NCBI RefSeq assembly: GCF_018294505.1
Contig: NC_057804.1
Coordinates: 253,960,989 to 254,024,988, forward strand
From: Triticum aestivum
Lineage: Eukaryota; Streptophyta; Magnoliopsida; Poales; Poaceae
Length of the DNA stretch: 64,000 bases
Direction: 5' to 3'
Notes under the pieces: generated by a model
Databases searched by the model: none
What the model was told of the DNA's origin: nothing
What the model saw: only the letters and a program-made list of their open reading frames with translations
Translations under genes and position numbers: made by a program
Shown here: positions 1 through 12,115 of the stretch, piece after piece
Numbering within the stretch: the first letter of the stretch is position 1
Layout: every line of letters begins with the position of its first letter

Positions 1-180
1 GGGCCGGGGTCGGCGCCAGGGCCGGAGCCGGTGCCGGGGTCGGTCGGGGTCTTGGTCGGGGGCGAGCACAGGGGCGCGGCGAGGGCAGGGCTCCCGCGGC
101 ACGACGGGGGAAGAGAGAGTGGGGATTTGGCGGAAAAGAGGCAGGATGAAGAGAGGAGTGGGGATTTGGGGGTTAAGTGG
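1..180. other. GC-rich internal segment of CACTA-1
   Basis: Dense GGTCGG/GCCGG-type low-complexity sequence passes into a purine-rich stretch just before the subterminal repeats. No open frame is convincing. It could be the end of an arginine/proline-rich exon, but nothing identifies one. Confidence 0.4.
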
Positions 181-310
181 GCATAACAGTAGCGTGTTTA
201 GACAAAACGCGCTATAGCTACTCCAGGTAGCTATAGCGGTTTTGTGTAGAAACCGCTACTGCTATCTTGACTAGTTGTAGCTCTTTTCGCACAAAAGCGC
301 TGCTGCTATA
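181..310. repeat. CACTA-1 subterminal repeat cluster
   Basis: Four or five degenerate copies in both orientations of a motif near GCAGTAGCG / CGCTACTGCTA (for example around 187, 250 and 297). The same motif flanks the other CACTA-1 end and both ends of CACTA-2. In En/Spm elements such motifs are where transposition proteins bind; that role here is inference. Confidence 0.8.
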
Positions 311-418
311 ACCAGTAACTATATAGGAGTTTTCCTGTTTGTTTCCTTCTATTTTCTTTTCCTTTATTTTCTCCCACTTTTCTTTTCTTTTTTCCGAGAG
401 CAGCGAACGAAGGGAAGG

Positions 419-555
419 CGATATATATTGCATCATTTGACGGTTAAATATGTACACAAAATAGGAACATATATATTACATCATTGGACCCATGCATAAT
501 AATGGCTAAGTGTGTATGCAAAACAGGAACATATATATTACATCATTTGACCGAT
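419..555. repeat. Three-copy short tandem repeat
   Basis: The motif ATATATATTRCATCATT recurs three times at roughly 45-60 bp spacing, downstream of the minus-strand transposase end. The copies are separated by related text ending in ACAAAATAGG or AAAACAGG. Probably non-coding. Confidence 0.7.
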
Positions 556-2302
556 AACATACAGACAGCGTTGACGTTTTCGTTTTTGAGTCACTTCTTT
601 CCCTTCTTGTTCGTTGAAGAATAATTGACCCCCTCATTGTGACTTTGCCTTTTCCATGGAGTACGATTTTTTTAGGTAATGTAGTATTGATTCTTCTTTT
701 GACGTACACTTCATAATCATCATCATCTTCCCTCATTGGGTTGCCGTACTGATTGTAGTCTTCCTCGTTGGCGACTCCATCCATTCCAATGATGTTCCTT
801 TTGCCTCTCCTCACGACAACACGGCTGGGATTGTGCGGGTCGGTTATGAAGAAGCATTGTGTCACGTGCTTAGCATGCACCCATGGATCTTTTTTTGCGA
901 TAGCGTTCATGGTAGCGCTCTTGGCGTCGGGTATAGTCATGGTAGAGAAATTCCGGTTTTCTCTCTTGACATTCTTAGCCCATCTGACACGGAACATCAT
1001 TGTGTTGTGCAGTCCAGAGTAGTCAATCTCCCAGATCTCCTCGACCCTTTCGTAAAATCTTTCAGTTACACCGTTATCGCTGCTGGTCATGCATTCCATC
1101 GTCACCCCTGATTCTAATCATCACTATCCATATATTTGGCCTCCGTGTAGAACGTGTATCCGTTGATATCGTATGCCTGATGGGTTATGACGTTGGGCGA
1201 GGGGCCATGTGCTAAGGCGTATATGAGCAACCCTTCCTTAGAGCCCTCCTCCGGGGGATTAGCAATAATATGCTCTTTGAACCAATGCAGGAAAGTGGAG
1301 TTGTGCTCTTTAGTATCTTCGGCGTCCGTCCTGCATACCCCCGATCATGATACTTCTTTGCGCTAATTTCTTTGTGCAGTACGACGAAAGGATCTACCTT
1401 CTCTAGGTGTTGTAGCACTACCAAGTTTGCTCTGTCAAAGTCGCTGCGTTGATCTGAGTATGCCATGTGTAGTTCCCTGCGACCGTTGGAGTGGCCTTCT
1501 CCTTCGAGCCTCCCATCATGCTTGTTAACGGGCAAACCAACACTAACACCAGGCGGCTGGTCTGCGCCATATAGAAAATTCTCGCAAAAAGAGATGCACT
1601 CTTGTGTCAGATAGCCCTGGACAATGCTTCCATCCGTACGGGACATGTTACGAACGAATCCTTTGATGATCCCGTTCATCCTCTCAAACGGCATCATGTT
1701 GTGTAGGAATGATGACCCCAGGTCTATTATGTCGTCCACAATATGGACACACAGATGCACCATCACGTCAAAGAACACAGGCGGGAAGTACATCTCAAGC
1801 TCATTCAGTATCACAACGATCTCTTCCTGTAGCCTTCAGAGCTGCTTCACACTGATCGACTTTTGAGAGATGACGTCGAAAAAGTTGCAGAGACCAATAA
1901 GCGTGTCATGGACATGTTTTTCCATTATCCCTCTAAGGGCAATAGGTAGTATCTGCGTCATCATCACAGGACAGTCATGGAACTTCATCCCGCTGAACCT
2001 TTTCTTGTTCGTGTCTAGATATCTGCTTATCTTGCCACAGTAACCGGAACTAACTTTGACTCTGGTAAGGCAGTTAAAGAATTGATCGATCTCAGCCTGA
2101 CTTAAGGTGAAGCAAGAAGGGGGCAATAATCCTCTTTCTTTGTTTTCTTGCCCTTCTTCTCCCATGCCTCTGTCTCCGTCTCTGTCTCGTCTGACTTTTT
2201 ACGGGGTGGCATGTGCAGATCTTCCCTGATATTCAAATCTTGCAAGTCTTTTCTTGCCTTCGACCCATCCTTGGTCTTATCCGGCATGTTCATCAGTGTG
2301 GA
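506..2302 (-). pseudogene. C-terminal half of a TNP2-type CACTA transposase, broken
   Basis: Read on the minus strand from 2302 to 506, this continues the transposase after the solo LTR. Segments in order are a lysine-rich linker (2293-2102), a block containing FHDCPVMMTQILP (about 2165-1836), a block containing HLCVHIVDD and MPFERMNG (1814-1212) that matches what I know as DUF4218, and a last block containing WVHAKHVTQCFFI and VVVRRGKRNI (1105-506) that matches DUF4216. The segments lie in different frames and there is a stop or frameshift between them, so no continuous protein is possible. The family mobilises CACTA elements by binding and cutting their ends. The order of domains is the usual one. 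Identification as TNP2 is firm; the domain names are from memory. Confidence 0.88.
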
Positions 2303-3175
2303 TGTCGGATTTAGGGATCCGGCAACCCTTGAGAGGTTCGAACTCTAGAGTGCGTGCGGAGATCTCAACCTACCTAGCCTGCCTACTCACGATCCTCCTA
2401 GGCCGAGCGCGTCGAGCTCAAAGAGACACAAAGACACAGAGATTTATACTGGTTCGGGCCACTGTTGTGTTGTAATACCCTAATCTAGTGTGGTGTGGTG
2501 GATTGCCTCAAGGGGCTATGGATGAACTAGTACAGTGGATGAACAAGCCTCAGGCGGTGAGGTGTTCTTGAGCTAGTGTGGTGCTCTACTTGCTCTGATC
2601 TCGATTCCCTTCTATGGTGGTGGCTAAGACCTATATATAGTGGCCTTGGTCCTCTTCCCAAATATGAGCGGGAAGGTATTCCACAATGGCGGGATTTGAA
2701 AGAGGACAAGTAGTACAGTCTATCCTGACAAAAGTAGTCTTCGCCTGCGAAAAACCTCTGGTCGTGACGCTGTGGTGGTCTCGATGATGACCTCCGTCCT
2801 GCCGTCCGGGCGATCTTGGTCTTGTTGCACCAGAATGGAAACCTTTGGCTTATTCCTCGGGACTCCACGCCTGTGGCTTGCTTCCCTTGCACGAAGAGGA
2901 AACTCGTGCTCTACACCTGCCTGGCCTTGATCGTCACGGCTCACATCAGCCGAGCCTCATGAGATAACTTGCATAAAACTCTCCTCCCCTCATGAGCCCT
3001 CCTGAGGAGGAAACTTCCCTGGGGGTCTTGGCGTCGTACGCCTTGCGAGGCTTGGCCCCTCGCGAGGGTCTTGAGGTGTTGGTGTTGAAGCTGGGTCGTA
3101 CCAGGCCATCGATGGAGTCACGCGGTGGGCCACAGGCAGGCAGGGCTGCATATCCCCGAATCAAGGACACCGACA
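2303..3175 (-). mobile_element. Solo LTR inserted in the CACTA-1 transposase
   Basis: 873 bp starting TGTCGGATTT and ending ACACCGACA. It resembles the LTR at 32730-33636 in order and wording: a GAGGTTCGAAC block, a TTTATACTGGTTC block, and GGTGGATTGCCT. The TATA-like CTATATATAG at 2630-2640 and the relative of known polarity at 32730 place it on the minus strand. Transposase coding resumes on either side. The flanking 5-mers (GTGGA and GTCGC) do not match cleanly, so the target duplication has decayed or one end is trimmed. Confidence 0.8.
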
Positions 3176-4965
3176 GTCGCGAGCAGGCTCATAAGGACAT
3201 TCTTACAGATATGCATTTGATCAAGGCAATGAGGTTTATCAAGTTTGTGCTGGTACTCCAAGTCCCAGAACACAGACCTCGTCTTCCATACCTTCAGCAG
3301 TGGCTCCGGCGCATTTTTCATCGTCTTTCCCGGCGCGGGGCACTCCTTCCCGTTTTTGAAAAGCTCATCAATTTTGGCGCCGCTACGGTTATGTGGAGGT
3401 CCTTGATGCTTAGCGTGACTATTGAATAGATCTCCATGGTTTCTCCATGGGTCGTCTTGTTCGAGCCATGTTCGATGCCCCATGTACACGATTTCCCCAG
3501 ACCCGCTATCTTTCCTTGATGTTAGCTGCTGAGAGATAGTATCGTCTATGCACCGCGTGCATCCGCAATATCCATGGCACACCTGGCCTGCGACATATCC
3601 ATAACCGAGATAGTCGTGCACCGTCGTGATCAGCGTGGCTCTCATGTAGAACTACTCGCCTCTGCTGGCGTCCCATGTCTTGACCGTTGTTTTCCATAAC
3701 GTGTCTAACTCCTCTTGAAGTATCCCCAGATACAAATTAATATTATTTCCTAGTTGTTTCGGCCCTTGAATTAGCATGCTCATGTGAATGTACTTCGACT
3801 TCATGTAGAACCAGGGTGGAGGTTGTACATCTATACAAACATGGGCCATGTGCTATGGTTGGTGTTCTGGTTTCCAAACAGATTCATGCCATAGGTACAT
3901 GCGCCGAGCACGATGTTCCTTGCATCACATTCGAAATACCGATAGAAGCTGTTCAACGCTCTCCACTGGCGTCCATCCTTGACGTGTCTCAGCTTCAGAT
4001 CATCTCCATCGTCGCGCTTCTTCCTCTCTGCGTGCCAGTGCATTAGCTTTGCTTCCTTGGGATCTACGAAATACCGCTGGAGACGGGGGAGTGATCGGTA
4101 AGTACCATACAACTTTCTGGCCCATTTCTTCCTGGCCTTCTGTATCGAGAAGCATTGCACACCGGACAGCTTGTTTTTTCCGCGTGCTCCTTCTGATAAA
4201 TTATGCAATCGTTGATGCATGCATGGCATCTAACGTGCGGCAGATCAACAGGGCACATGATCTTCTTGGCCTCATCAACACTAGTAGGACATAGATTCCC
4301 TGCGGGAAGAACATCCTTTAGGTACTTGAGATGCTCATCGAGGCTAGTGTCGGTCCATTTGTATTTAGCCTTCCTCTTCAGGAGTTGGAGCATGAAACTC
4401 GAGTGTGTCACCTCAGGATTGGAACCATCATACAATGGAGTGTTCGAGTCTACCACCAGTTGCTCCAGCTTAGCCTCCTCTCTAGAAGCACCTCTCTCAG
4501 TACTCGTCTCCTTGTGAAGCAGTGCTTGAACATGAGGGTCCCGCACGATTGAACTTAGTACCGACGAACTCTGCTGCATGGAGTCCATGTTCTCTCTGCC
4601 GCCATGTCCGGCCCCTTCTCCTCCGCCATGTCTGGCCCCTACTCCGCCGCCATGTCCGGCCACTTCACCGCCACCATTATCGATCATCTCTTCGTCTTGC
4701 CCCTTATCGTCATTTCCTGCCTCGTCTGCATCCTCAACATCGTCATCCTCATCTTCAGTTATCCACCGAGTATAGCCATCCATGAAACCAGTCATGAGAG
4801 GTGCGCTTCGACATGACCATCGTCATAGGGGTCGAGCCAAACTATTCCTTTGCATTTTTGACACGGACATAAAACCTCTGTCTGGTTATTTTCTTTCATG
4901 TCCTGCACCGCCGACCGCAACCACCTGTCCACCATCGTTCCACTAACCATCGTGAACGTCTGCAT
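3176..4965 (-). pseudogene. N-terminal half of a TNP2-type CACTA transposase, broken
   Basis: Minus strand, 4965 to 3176. The start (4965-4815) resembles the transposase-associated domain, with CPCQKCKG followed by EAHL. An acidic and then Gly/His/Arg-rich linker follows (about 4790-4560). The core contains a zinc-type CPVCNASRY, SLPRLQRYF, a TYGMNLFGNQ stretch, HSTWPMFV, PPWFYMKSKY, FWDLEYQHKLD and LDQMHICKNV. Active relatives usually read DGxNPFG and LDxMHxEKN, so the aspartate appears as Tyr and the glutamate as Cys here. Frameshifts occur near 4813, 4070, 3835 and 3650. The gene is cut by the LTR at 3175. It cannot make an active enzyme. Confidence 0.9.
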
Positions 4966-5618
4966 GGTAATAATAAACAAATTGATAATAAAAATGCGTG
5001 CATACATCAAAGTCATACAAACATTCGGCCTGACCTTCCCTAAAAATAGGACATACAGATCTAGAGTTTGCCAGGAATTCACCGAAACGGAAATAAATCG
5101 ACATTTCAGCAAAACATAGGCAACTCAAAAGCACAATTTGGCATCAACTCATGCCACACTCACAATTTCCATCATATCACACACACATACACATATTTCC
5201 ATTTTGCAAAAGCATGAAATTTTAATCACCTCTATATCGAGATCGAGCACACGGTGGAGATGATGATGTAGGGAGATCAAAAGTGCACAAAGCTCTTCTT
5301 GACAAAGAGATATCTAGTTAGGGAGCAAATAGGTTACTTAACTAAATGCTACATCTACCTAGCTAGCTAATTTGGGAGGAGACAACTTCAACTAGTGGAG
5401 GGGAACGGAGAAAGAGAAAGGGGATGCATAATGGAGGTGGTGTAGTTAGCTAGGAGTAATGAAGAGAGAGAAAGGTAGGTAGAAGAGGGAGAGTAATGGG
5501 GGAGAAGTATTGAGGAAGAAGAAGAGTGAGAGAGGGAGGATATGGGAGGTAGGGAAAAGGGAAGAGAGGAGATGGGGGAGGGGAGGACGGGTGGGAAAAG
5601 GTGGTGGTGTGGTGCGTC
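4966..5618. other. Leader/intron region of the CACTA-1 transposase
   Basis: No coding sequence is supported. A block at about 5015-5115 is the reverse complement of 12233-12335 in CACTA-2, with shared phrases such as TTTTGCYGAAATGTCGATT, marking a conserved non-coding or leader segment of this family. 5400-5610 is purine-rich with GGGAGAG runs. Confidence 0.55.
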
Positions 5619-5774
5619 TTAGCAGTAGCGCGGGAGGAAAAACACGCTAGTGATAAGAGCGTAACAGCAGCACGCTTTTCTCGCACACGCTACTGCTAAG
5701 CGGGGCCAACCGTGTGGCCAATTTCGAAATTAGCAGCAGTGACCTGAGTAAAAAGCGCGCTACCACTATTGCGT
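5619..5774. repeat. CACTA-1 subterminal repeats, left of the solo LTR
   Basis: Six degenerate GCAGTAGCGC/GCGCTACTGC units in alternating orientation (for example TTAGCAGTAGCGCGGG near 5619 and CACGCTACTGCTAAG near 5687). The array is split by the LTR at 5775 and continues at 9938. Confidence 0.8.
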
Positions 5775-8700
5775 TGTCAGGACCCCGATCCTATGCCACA
5801 CCGATCTAACATGTAACACCTCATATCACTTTGCGGCCTCACTCATGCACGGTATTCCCATGGGTGTCACCTTACCAGGCCCGGGACCGTTAGCGCCTTT
5901 TGGCTCATGTATATGATAGTGTCGCTAGCATCCATATGACAAAGAACCCGGGCTGACATGGCTAGTCGTTAACCCAAAGTGGCACTAACTTATGGGGACA
6001 GGCATACATGACCCAACAACGAACATGTCGGTCATCAACGAGTGAATTCGGGCTGTAGCAACTGGGCTAGCAGGACTCTGGTAGACACCGTGTGACATTT
6101 CCCCGAAGGGACAGACATAGGAATGAAAAGGGACACATGCCGACCGGCCTAAGTGTTCCGGAGCAGTAGCAAGCTACCAGGGCTCAATGGAAGCACTAGG
6201 AGACATTTCCCAGTAAGAGAGGCTTCTAAGGATAAACAACTAGATAGTCAGATCCCACACATACCAAGCATTTCAATAACATACACACAATATGCTCGAT
6301 ATCTGCAAATACAACATGGCATCACAACTTGACTCTACAACTCAAGTATTTTATTCAATAGGCTCCGAGGAGCGAGATATTACAAACATGGGTCTCATGA
6401 CCCAACATTTCGAGCACACAAGTCAAAGCACAAGCGGAAGCTTAACATGTCTGAGTACAGACATCTACAAATGAAAAAGGCTGGGAAGCCTGGCTATCTA
6501 CCAGATCCTGCCGAGGCACAAGATCGTAGCTGAGGTAACAACCTAAATGTCAAAGTCCATGTGGAACTTCTAGTGAGACAGAAGTCTCTCTACAAAACAT
6601 AAAATAGGCAAACGTGAGTACAAATGTACCCAGCAAGACTTACATCAGATCTAACTACATATGCATCATTATCAACAAAGTGATGGTGGGGTTTAACTGC
6701 AGTAAGCCAGCTTTGACTTGGTGGCTATCCTAGTCTACGACTCCAAGTAACTCTTTTGAGGTGGCGCACACGAGTCCTGATATTCACCATAGCAATACAC
6801 CACTATGGATCCACTCCCGTCTCCCTATGAGAATGCCATCCATAGCACTCACACTTATCTCGCATATTTTAGAGTATCCACTTTCACTTGTCTATGAACT
6901 GTATAGGCAACCCAGAGGTCCTTTACCCCGGACGTGGATATTCGAATAGATGATGTTAACCCTGCAAGGGTGTACTTATTCATACATGTTTCCACCACTC
7001 AGCGTCTACACACGACCTGTGCTCGGCAGACTTCAAGCAAAAGCCGACATGGATGTAGACCACGACCTACCTAAACACTAATGTCTCTAGTGCAGGTTTA
7101 TCACCTATTCAGGTTGCATCCACAGGGAGTCCGACCGAGATTCCCACATACGGCCCCGAACGATGTGTACATGGTTCCGCCACACCAAACGGGCGCCCGA
7201 CATACCCGGCCACGTGCCTACCACATCACAGCCCACCCCTCGGGTCAGCGCCACCTAAGGCCTCCCACATACTACAAACACCAGAAACTACTTGCAACTC
7301 CTGGACAGAGGACTAGTGTGGTTAAGAAGTCGAGCGGGGTCATATTTCAAGGCCCAATGCATGATAGTAGCAGTTTCATGGATCACAAACACAGAACTCA
7401 GTTCCTGAGGACGGCTTCAATGAGACAACCCACCATGTAGTCCTACATGGCCTCTCACCGCTACCTTTACCAAATCGTGTTCACACACTTAGCTCACACA
7501 CAGTAGGACATGTTCATCACTGTTCCAATTCATCCCCGATGAATCAGACCTGACTCAACTCTAAGCAGTAGCAGGCATGACAAACAAGCATGAATGAGTA
7601 GGCACATCAGGGCTCAAACAACTCCTACTCATGCTAGTGGGTTTCATCTATTTACTGTGGCAATGACAGGTCATGCAGAGGAAAGGGGTTCAACTACAGC
7701 AGCAAGTAACAGATGAATCGTTGTTGTCCTAATGTAGTGTAAGATAGCAGGAGCGAGAGAGTGGGATTGTATCAGAATGAACAAGGGGGTTTTGCTTGCC
7801 TAGCACTTCTCAAAATAGTATAGTTCTTTATCGGTGTCATCAAACTCATCGTTGGAACGTCGTCTACTGAGAGGGGACGAATACCGGCAAACAAGGAAGA
7901 ACACAATCAATGCAATGCACAATATGATGCATGATCATGACATGGCAAAATGAGTGTGTTTGAGCTCATGCAACTACAACAGGGTGGTTTGAGTCATTTT
8001 GAACCAAAGGTTCAACTTCAAACTCAAACTATGAATTTATAAAGTGCATTATCATGTTTTAATATAAACAACAGGTTTAAGTTGCTTTAACATGCATGAA
8101 ACATGTGCAGATGTATAGATTGGATTTTTCAATCATTTTTCATATATAATTTGTTTCATTTGGAGTTATTGTTGAATTTCTATGAATGCTAGAAGTTTTG
8201 GGCATTTTATGGAATTTCTTGAATTAAATTTAATCCAGAAAATGACTTACTGCGTCAGCACTGCGTCATGCTCGCGTCAGTAGGTCAACAGGGCTGCCCC
8301 GGGTCAAATCTGACTAGTGGGGTCCACTGGTCAGTGACACGGTACTGGTTAGTGTCGCTGACGGGTGGGGCCGGGTCAACAAACACGTTAGCAAGTCAAC
8401 TCTGACGTGTGGGGTCAGTGAATGTGTGACGTGGCCAGGTCAAACTGACATGTGGGGCCCATAGGGCTAGTTTAATCTAAATAGGAGCTAATCTGGCATT
8501 AATTAGTCAGCGGGGCCTAGGTGTCAGTGACTGTGGTGGTAATTACTGGGTGGATTAGACCTAATCTAATCACGCCATGTGCGCGTCGCCAGAACAAGTC
8601 GCCGGCGACCTTAAAGGACGGCAGTGGCTCGTCCGAGTTTCTATTCTGGCGACCATTCGCAAGGCGGAGGGCATCTACGCGTTGCGGGTGCTTGGCCGCA

Positions 8701-9937
8701 TCCATCTACGCAAACGGAAGGGGCTGAGGTCAGCCGAGCTCGCCGGAATCAAGCTCACGGCGGCGGCCGGAGTTCGGGCGATGATGCAAATGTCGCTATG
8801 GTGCATCGCAGGAGGAACGGGTGGCCTCTACGTGCTCCTGGAGCTTTGCTGAGCACGGAAACACGCTCAGCTTCGAGCCCGAGCGGCTGCGGCGACGGCA
8901 GTGACATGGCCGGCGGTAGAAGATTTCGGCTCCGAGGAAAAATACGCCTAGGGGACATGTTCGACAGCGAGAAGAGAGGGGAAAGACAGAAGGGCTCACG
9001 TAGATCACGGAGAGATGCTCCGGGTAACCGGGGGCGTGCTAAGGATGACGGATCATTGAGGGCGATCGGCGGCGCCTGAGGTTGAAGATGATGTCGAGGA
9101 CGGCACTACGGGGCTTCTGGCGTCACCTGGCTTGTCAAGGAGGGAGAGGTGTCGAGGCAGAGCTCGTGGACAGCTTGGGGAGGCGAGGCAGTGGTTGTGA
9201 TCGTGGCAACGGCGAGCGGCAGCGATGGTAGTGCTCGGGTGGTGCGAGGGAGAGAGCCAGAGGAGGGGGAGAGGTACTGGGAGAGAGAGAGAGAAGTCAA
9301 GCGGGTCTCTGGGCGTCTCCAGGCGCGAGGGAGAAGCAGGAGGTGGTGAGGAGACGTGGTCGCGGTCGATGCGCTATTGCCACGCAGCTGCCTGAGGTTG
9401 AAGACACCCTGGAGGCGCTGCTGGGCTGGGCTGCTGCTAGGCTGGGCCGGCAACAGGTAAGACGGCCCAGGTAGGTCTTCTCCTTATTTTGTTTCCCTAA
9501 TTTTTTCTGTTTTCTATTTTCTATAATTGTTTTGGCTTTATTAAAAATGCCATAGCATTTTCAAAAATCCTGAAAATAATTGTGGGCAGTGTAGAAATTA
9601 TTCCCAACAGCCCTCAACTAGTTTCAGAATTATTAGAGCATTTAAGATATTTATAGGATTTAAATGCCCCAATTCAAATACAATATGAGTTAATTCAAAA
9701 ATCCAGAAATGACCTAGAATTATGTTTATCATTTTTGGCAGAGGTTTTTACCTTTATCACAAATGATGAACATTTTCAAAGGGCATTTTGGGTTCATTGA
9801 AAATATTTCATTGTGATCCTAGTTGGATTTCATTTGGTGCTAGGGTTTGAACATCCCCATTTCAAGTTTAGGCAAAATTTAAACATGATGCACACATGAA
9901 GTTAGCCAGTGTATTGCCAAATGCTAGGGATGTGACA
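5775..9937 (-). mobile_element. Solo LTR, 4163 bp, large-LTR retrotransposon (Sukkula-like)
   Basis: Begins TGTCAGGACCCCG and ends GGGATGTGACA. It is flanked by a perfect 5-bp duplication TGCGT (5770-5774 and 9938-9942) inside the CACTA-1 subterminal array. It is collinear with the second copy at 27648-27990 plus 61344-63641, which has an adjacent minus-strand primer site, so this one is also minus. No internal domain or second LTR is present, so it is a solo LTR from unequal recombination. 8580-9450 is GC-rich; its ORFs differ in frame between strands and look fortuitous. The Sukkula name is recalled, not verified. Confidence 0.88.
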
Positions 9938-10163
9938 TGCGTTAGCAGTAGTGCATGTTGTGACACCGCGCTGCTGCTAAACTTAGGTTTGTGTGTACTG
10001 TCGGTCGATTTTTGTAGCAGCGCAGTTTAACCCGCACGCACTACTGTTAAATTTGTATCAGTAGCGAGGTTTTGTTACCCGTGCTACTGCTAATTAGCAG
10101 TAGCGCTTCTTTTTTTGCCGCGCTACTGCTATGATTCTATGTTTAAGGTTTTCCCTAGTAGTG
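9938..10163. repeat. CACTA-1 right subterminal repeats and terminal inverted repeat
   Basis: About eight GCAGTAGCGC/GCGCTACTGC units are followed by the terminus ending TTTTCCCTAGTAGTG at 10163. The complement of the terminus is CACTACTAGGGAAAA. Confidence 0.85.
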
Positions 10164-11304
10164 ATAGCATGACCACTAGCATCATAAAGAAATACCATGA
10201 AACATCATAACAAGAGTGCTAACAAGCAAGCAGGTAACCAACTAGATGAAATGGGACAAGCATAGCAACGGTACAGGATAACAGACTAAGCATGCACCAG
10301 AACGAACATCACTACTACCAACATGTATTACGACCACCGAGCATGACATGTGAAAACGATACTAGCAAGTAGCACAAGATAACATGATGCATCCTAACAT
10401 AGCATGACGGTGGACGCGAATCCACGAGTAAAACCAAAACAACGACAGTAGTAGCAACCAAGCAGGCAGATAATGGGAAAACTTTTATTAAATATTCAAG
10501 TTGTAAACCAAGGATACTGCATGACTATAAATGCAAGTGGCTGTTGTGGCTTGTCTGGGGGTGACGGACACTCCGGGAAGAAGTGCGGTGAAGCCGCGGA
10601 ACGAAATGTCAGACGGATCTCTCTCGGAGGGCACTGATTAGAGGCATTGAGAAAATGGTCATTTTCACTTTGGGACTACCTAGTGAGAATGATACTAACA
10701 GAAAGAGATCGATGATACGAAGAAGTGAGCATTGGTTTCACCTTGATTGGAGTTACGGTCACGGAGTTATGAGGTGTAGAAGATCAGGGACTAATCTGTG
10801 AATATTTTCATCACCAACGGGTCCCTCACAGGAAAAACTGATAGCTCCTAAGACCAAATACGTTTTCTGAAAAAGAAAACGTATTTTTTGAAAACATGTT
10901 TCCACTTAAACAGATGGGCCTTGGCGGGAGAGGCTTACAGGTGGGATCCAGCGGCAGGGACCAGGCTACTGAAGTTGTCTTCCTACTTCATTCTGTTCCT
11001 CGCGTGAGGCAGAGCGGAGGCAGGGGAGGGAAACGGCCAAGGGGCTGGCGGTCTCCGGCGATCCCCGGCCAAGCCAAGGGCACCGGCGGGACCGCGGGGG
11101 CCGCACCACACCCATTCAGATGGAGATCAGCCACCGAGGAGGAGGGAAGGACGTGGGGGCAGAGGTGAACCGAGAGGAGGCAAAGGTGGCCGGTGGTGAT
11201 GCTTGGCGATGAGGCAGGGAACTCCAGCGAGGGGCATCGGGGTGGGGCGAACCGCAGAGGAGAGCGGAACGTGGTGGACAGCTCAAGAGGAATGGAGAGG
11301 GACT

Positions 11305-11535
11305 CACTACTAGGAAAATGCTTGTACATAGAATTTTAGCAGTAGCGCCTGTTTGGGCTCCCACGCTACTGGTATGTACCAGGAGCGCCGGCCAAAACAG
11401 GTCGCGCTGCTGCTTAGCAGGCCGCCGGGGCCAAAAGGGCAGGCGACTTAGCTGTAGCGTGTGATGTGCGCCGGCGCTACAGCTAGTGGGCTTAGCAGTA
11501 GCGCTAGCCCATTACCCGCACTGCTGTTAAGCCCA
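11305..11535. repeat. CACTA-2 left terminus and subterminal repeats
   Basis: The terminal CACTACTAGGAAAA is followed by about eight alternating GCAGTAGCGC/GCGCTACTGC units, including TTAGCAGTAGCGCC near 11336 and CTTAGCAGTAGCGC near 11491. The right-hand counterpart is at 14590-14799. Confidence 0.88.
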
Positions 11536-11849
11536 CTCCCTCCCCCGCATGCCGCTGGCCTCTGCTCGCGCCCCCGGCCACATCAGCTCACTTACACACT
11601 CCACACTCCTTCCTCAATCCCCCCCCCCCCCGCACGCCGCCATCGCCCCCGCACGCTGCCGTCCCCCGCGTCGGCCCTCCTCCCTTCGTCGGCCGTCCTC
11701 GTCTTCACCGGCCACCCTCCGCCGCGTCGGCCTCCTCCCCCGCTGGCCGCCCCGGCCCCCGCACCGGCCCTCCTCAACCGAGAGGTACATCCTCCTCCCT
11801 CCTTCCTCCTCCTCCCTAGTTTCTTTTGAACCCTAGCAAGTTGAAAATT
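11536..11849 (+). other. GC-rich, proline/arginine-coding leader segment of CACTA-2
   Basis: A C-rich block with several overlapping open frames on both strands (for example 11549-11836 plus). It ends at a possible splice donor, GAGAGGTACATC near 11780. The low-complexity base composition explains the open frames. It may be a 5' untranslated exon of the gene further right. Confidence 0.35.
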
Positions 11850-12115
11850 TTAGGTTTTTAGTCTTAGTTGTTTAATCATAGGAAAATGTAGTATGAAACC
11901 TAGCTGCTAGTTAATCTTAGGATAATGTAGTATGAATCTTTGGATAATGTAGGTTTTAAATCTTAGTTGTTTAATCTTAGGTGTTTAGTCTTAGTTGTTT
12001 AATCTTAGGATAATGTAGTATGAACCCTACCTAGTTAATCTTAGGACAATGTAGTATAAATCTTAGGATAATGTAGTATGAACCCTAGCTAGTTAATCTT
12101 AGGATCATATTTTGA
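11850..12115. repeat. AT-rich minisatellite
   Basis: Phrases TTAATCTTAGGATAATGTAG, TATGAACCCTAG and CTAGTTAATCTTAGG recur about five times with a unit of roughly 40-55 bp. Probably intronic within the CACTA-2 gene. Confidence 0.75.

Larger units (their letters stand above)
1..10163 (-). mobile_element. CACTA-1: right-hand part of a CACTA (En/Spm) DNA transposon, left end outside window
   Basis: The right terminus ends in CCTAGTAGTG at 10163, the complement of the CACTACTAGG terminus. It is followed by ATA (10164-10166), the presumed 3-bp target duplication. The paralogous LTR to the right has the uninterrupted site at 22951-22970 with a single ATA. GCAGTAGCGC/GCGCTACTGC subterminal motifs occur at 181-310, 5619-5774 and 9938-10140, and a minus-strand TNP2-type transposase lies at 506-4965. 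Two solo LTRs (2303-3175 and 5775-9937) sit inside. Terminus and subterminal motifs match CACTA-2, so both belong to one family (Caspar-like, from memory). Confidence 0.9.

Noticed and set aside
6761..7440. Short plus-strand ORFs in the Sukkula-like LTR (6761-6949, 7081-7440)
   Set aside because: The same places in the second LTR (61988-62200 and beyond) have shifted or shorter frames, so they are not conserved proteins.
8577..9453. Overlapping ORFs at 8577-9453 as a gene
   Set aside because: They occur in both strands of the GC-rich part of the Sukkula-like LTR, and no frame stands out or has a domain.
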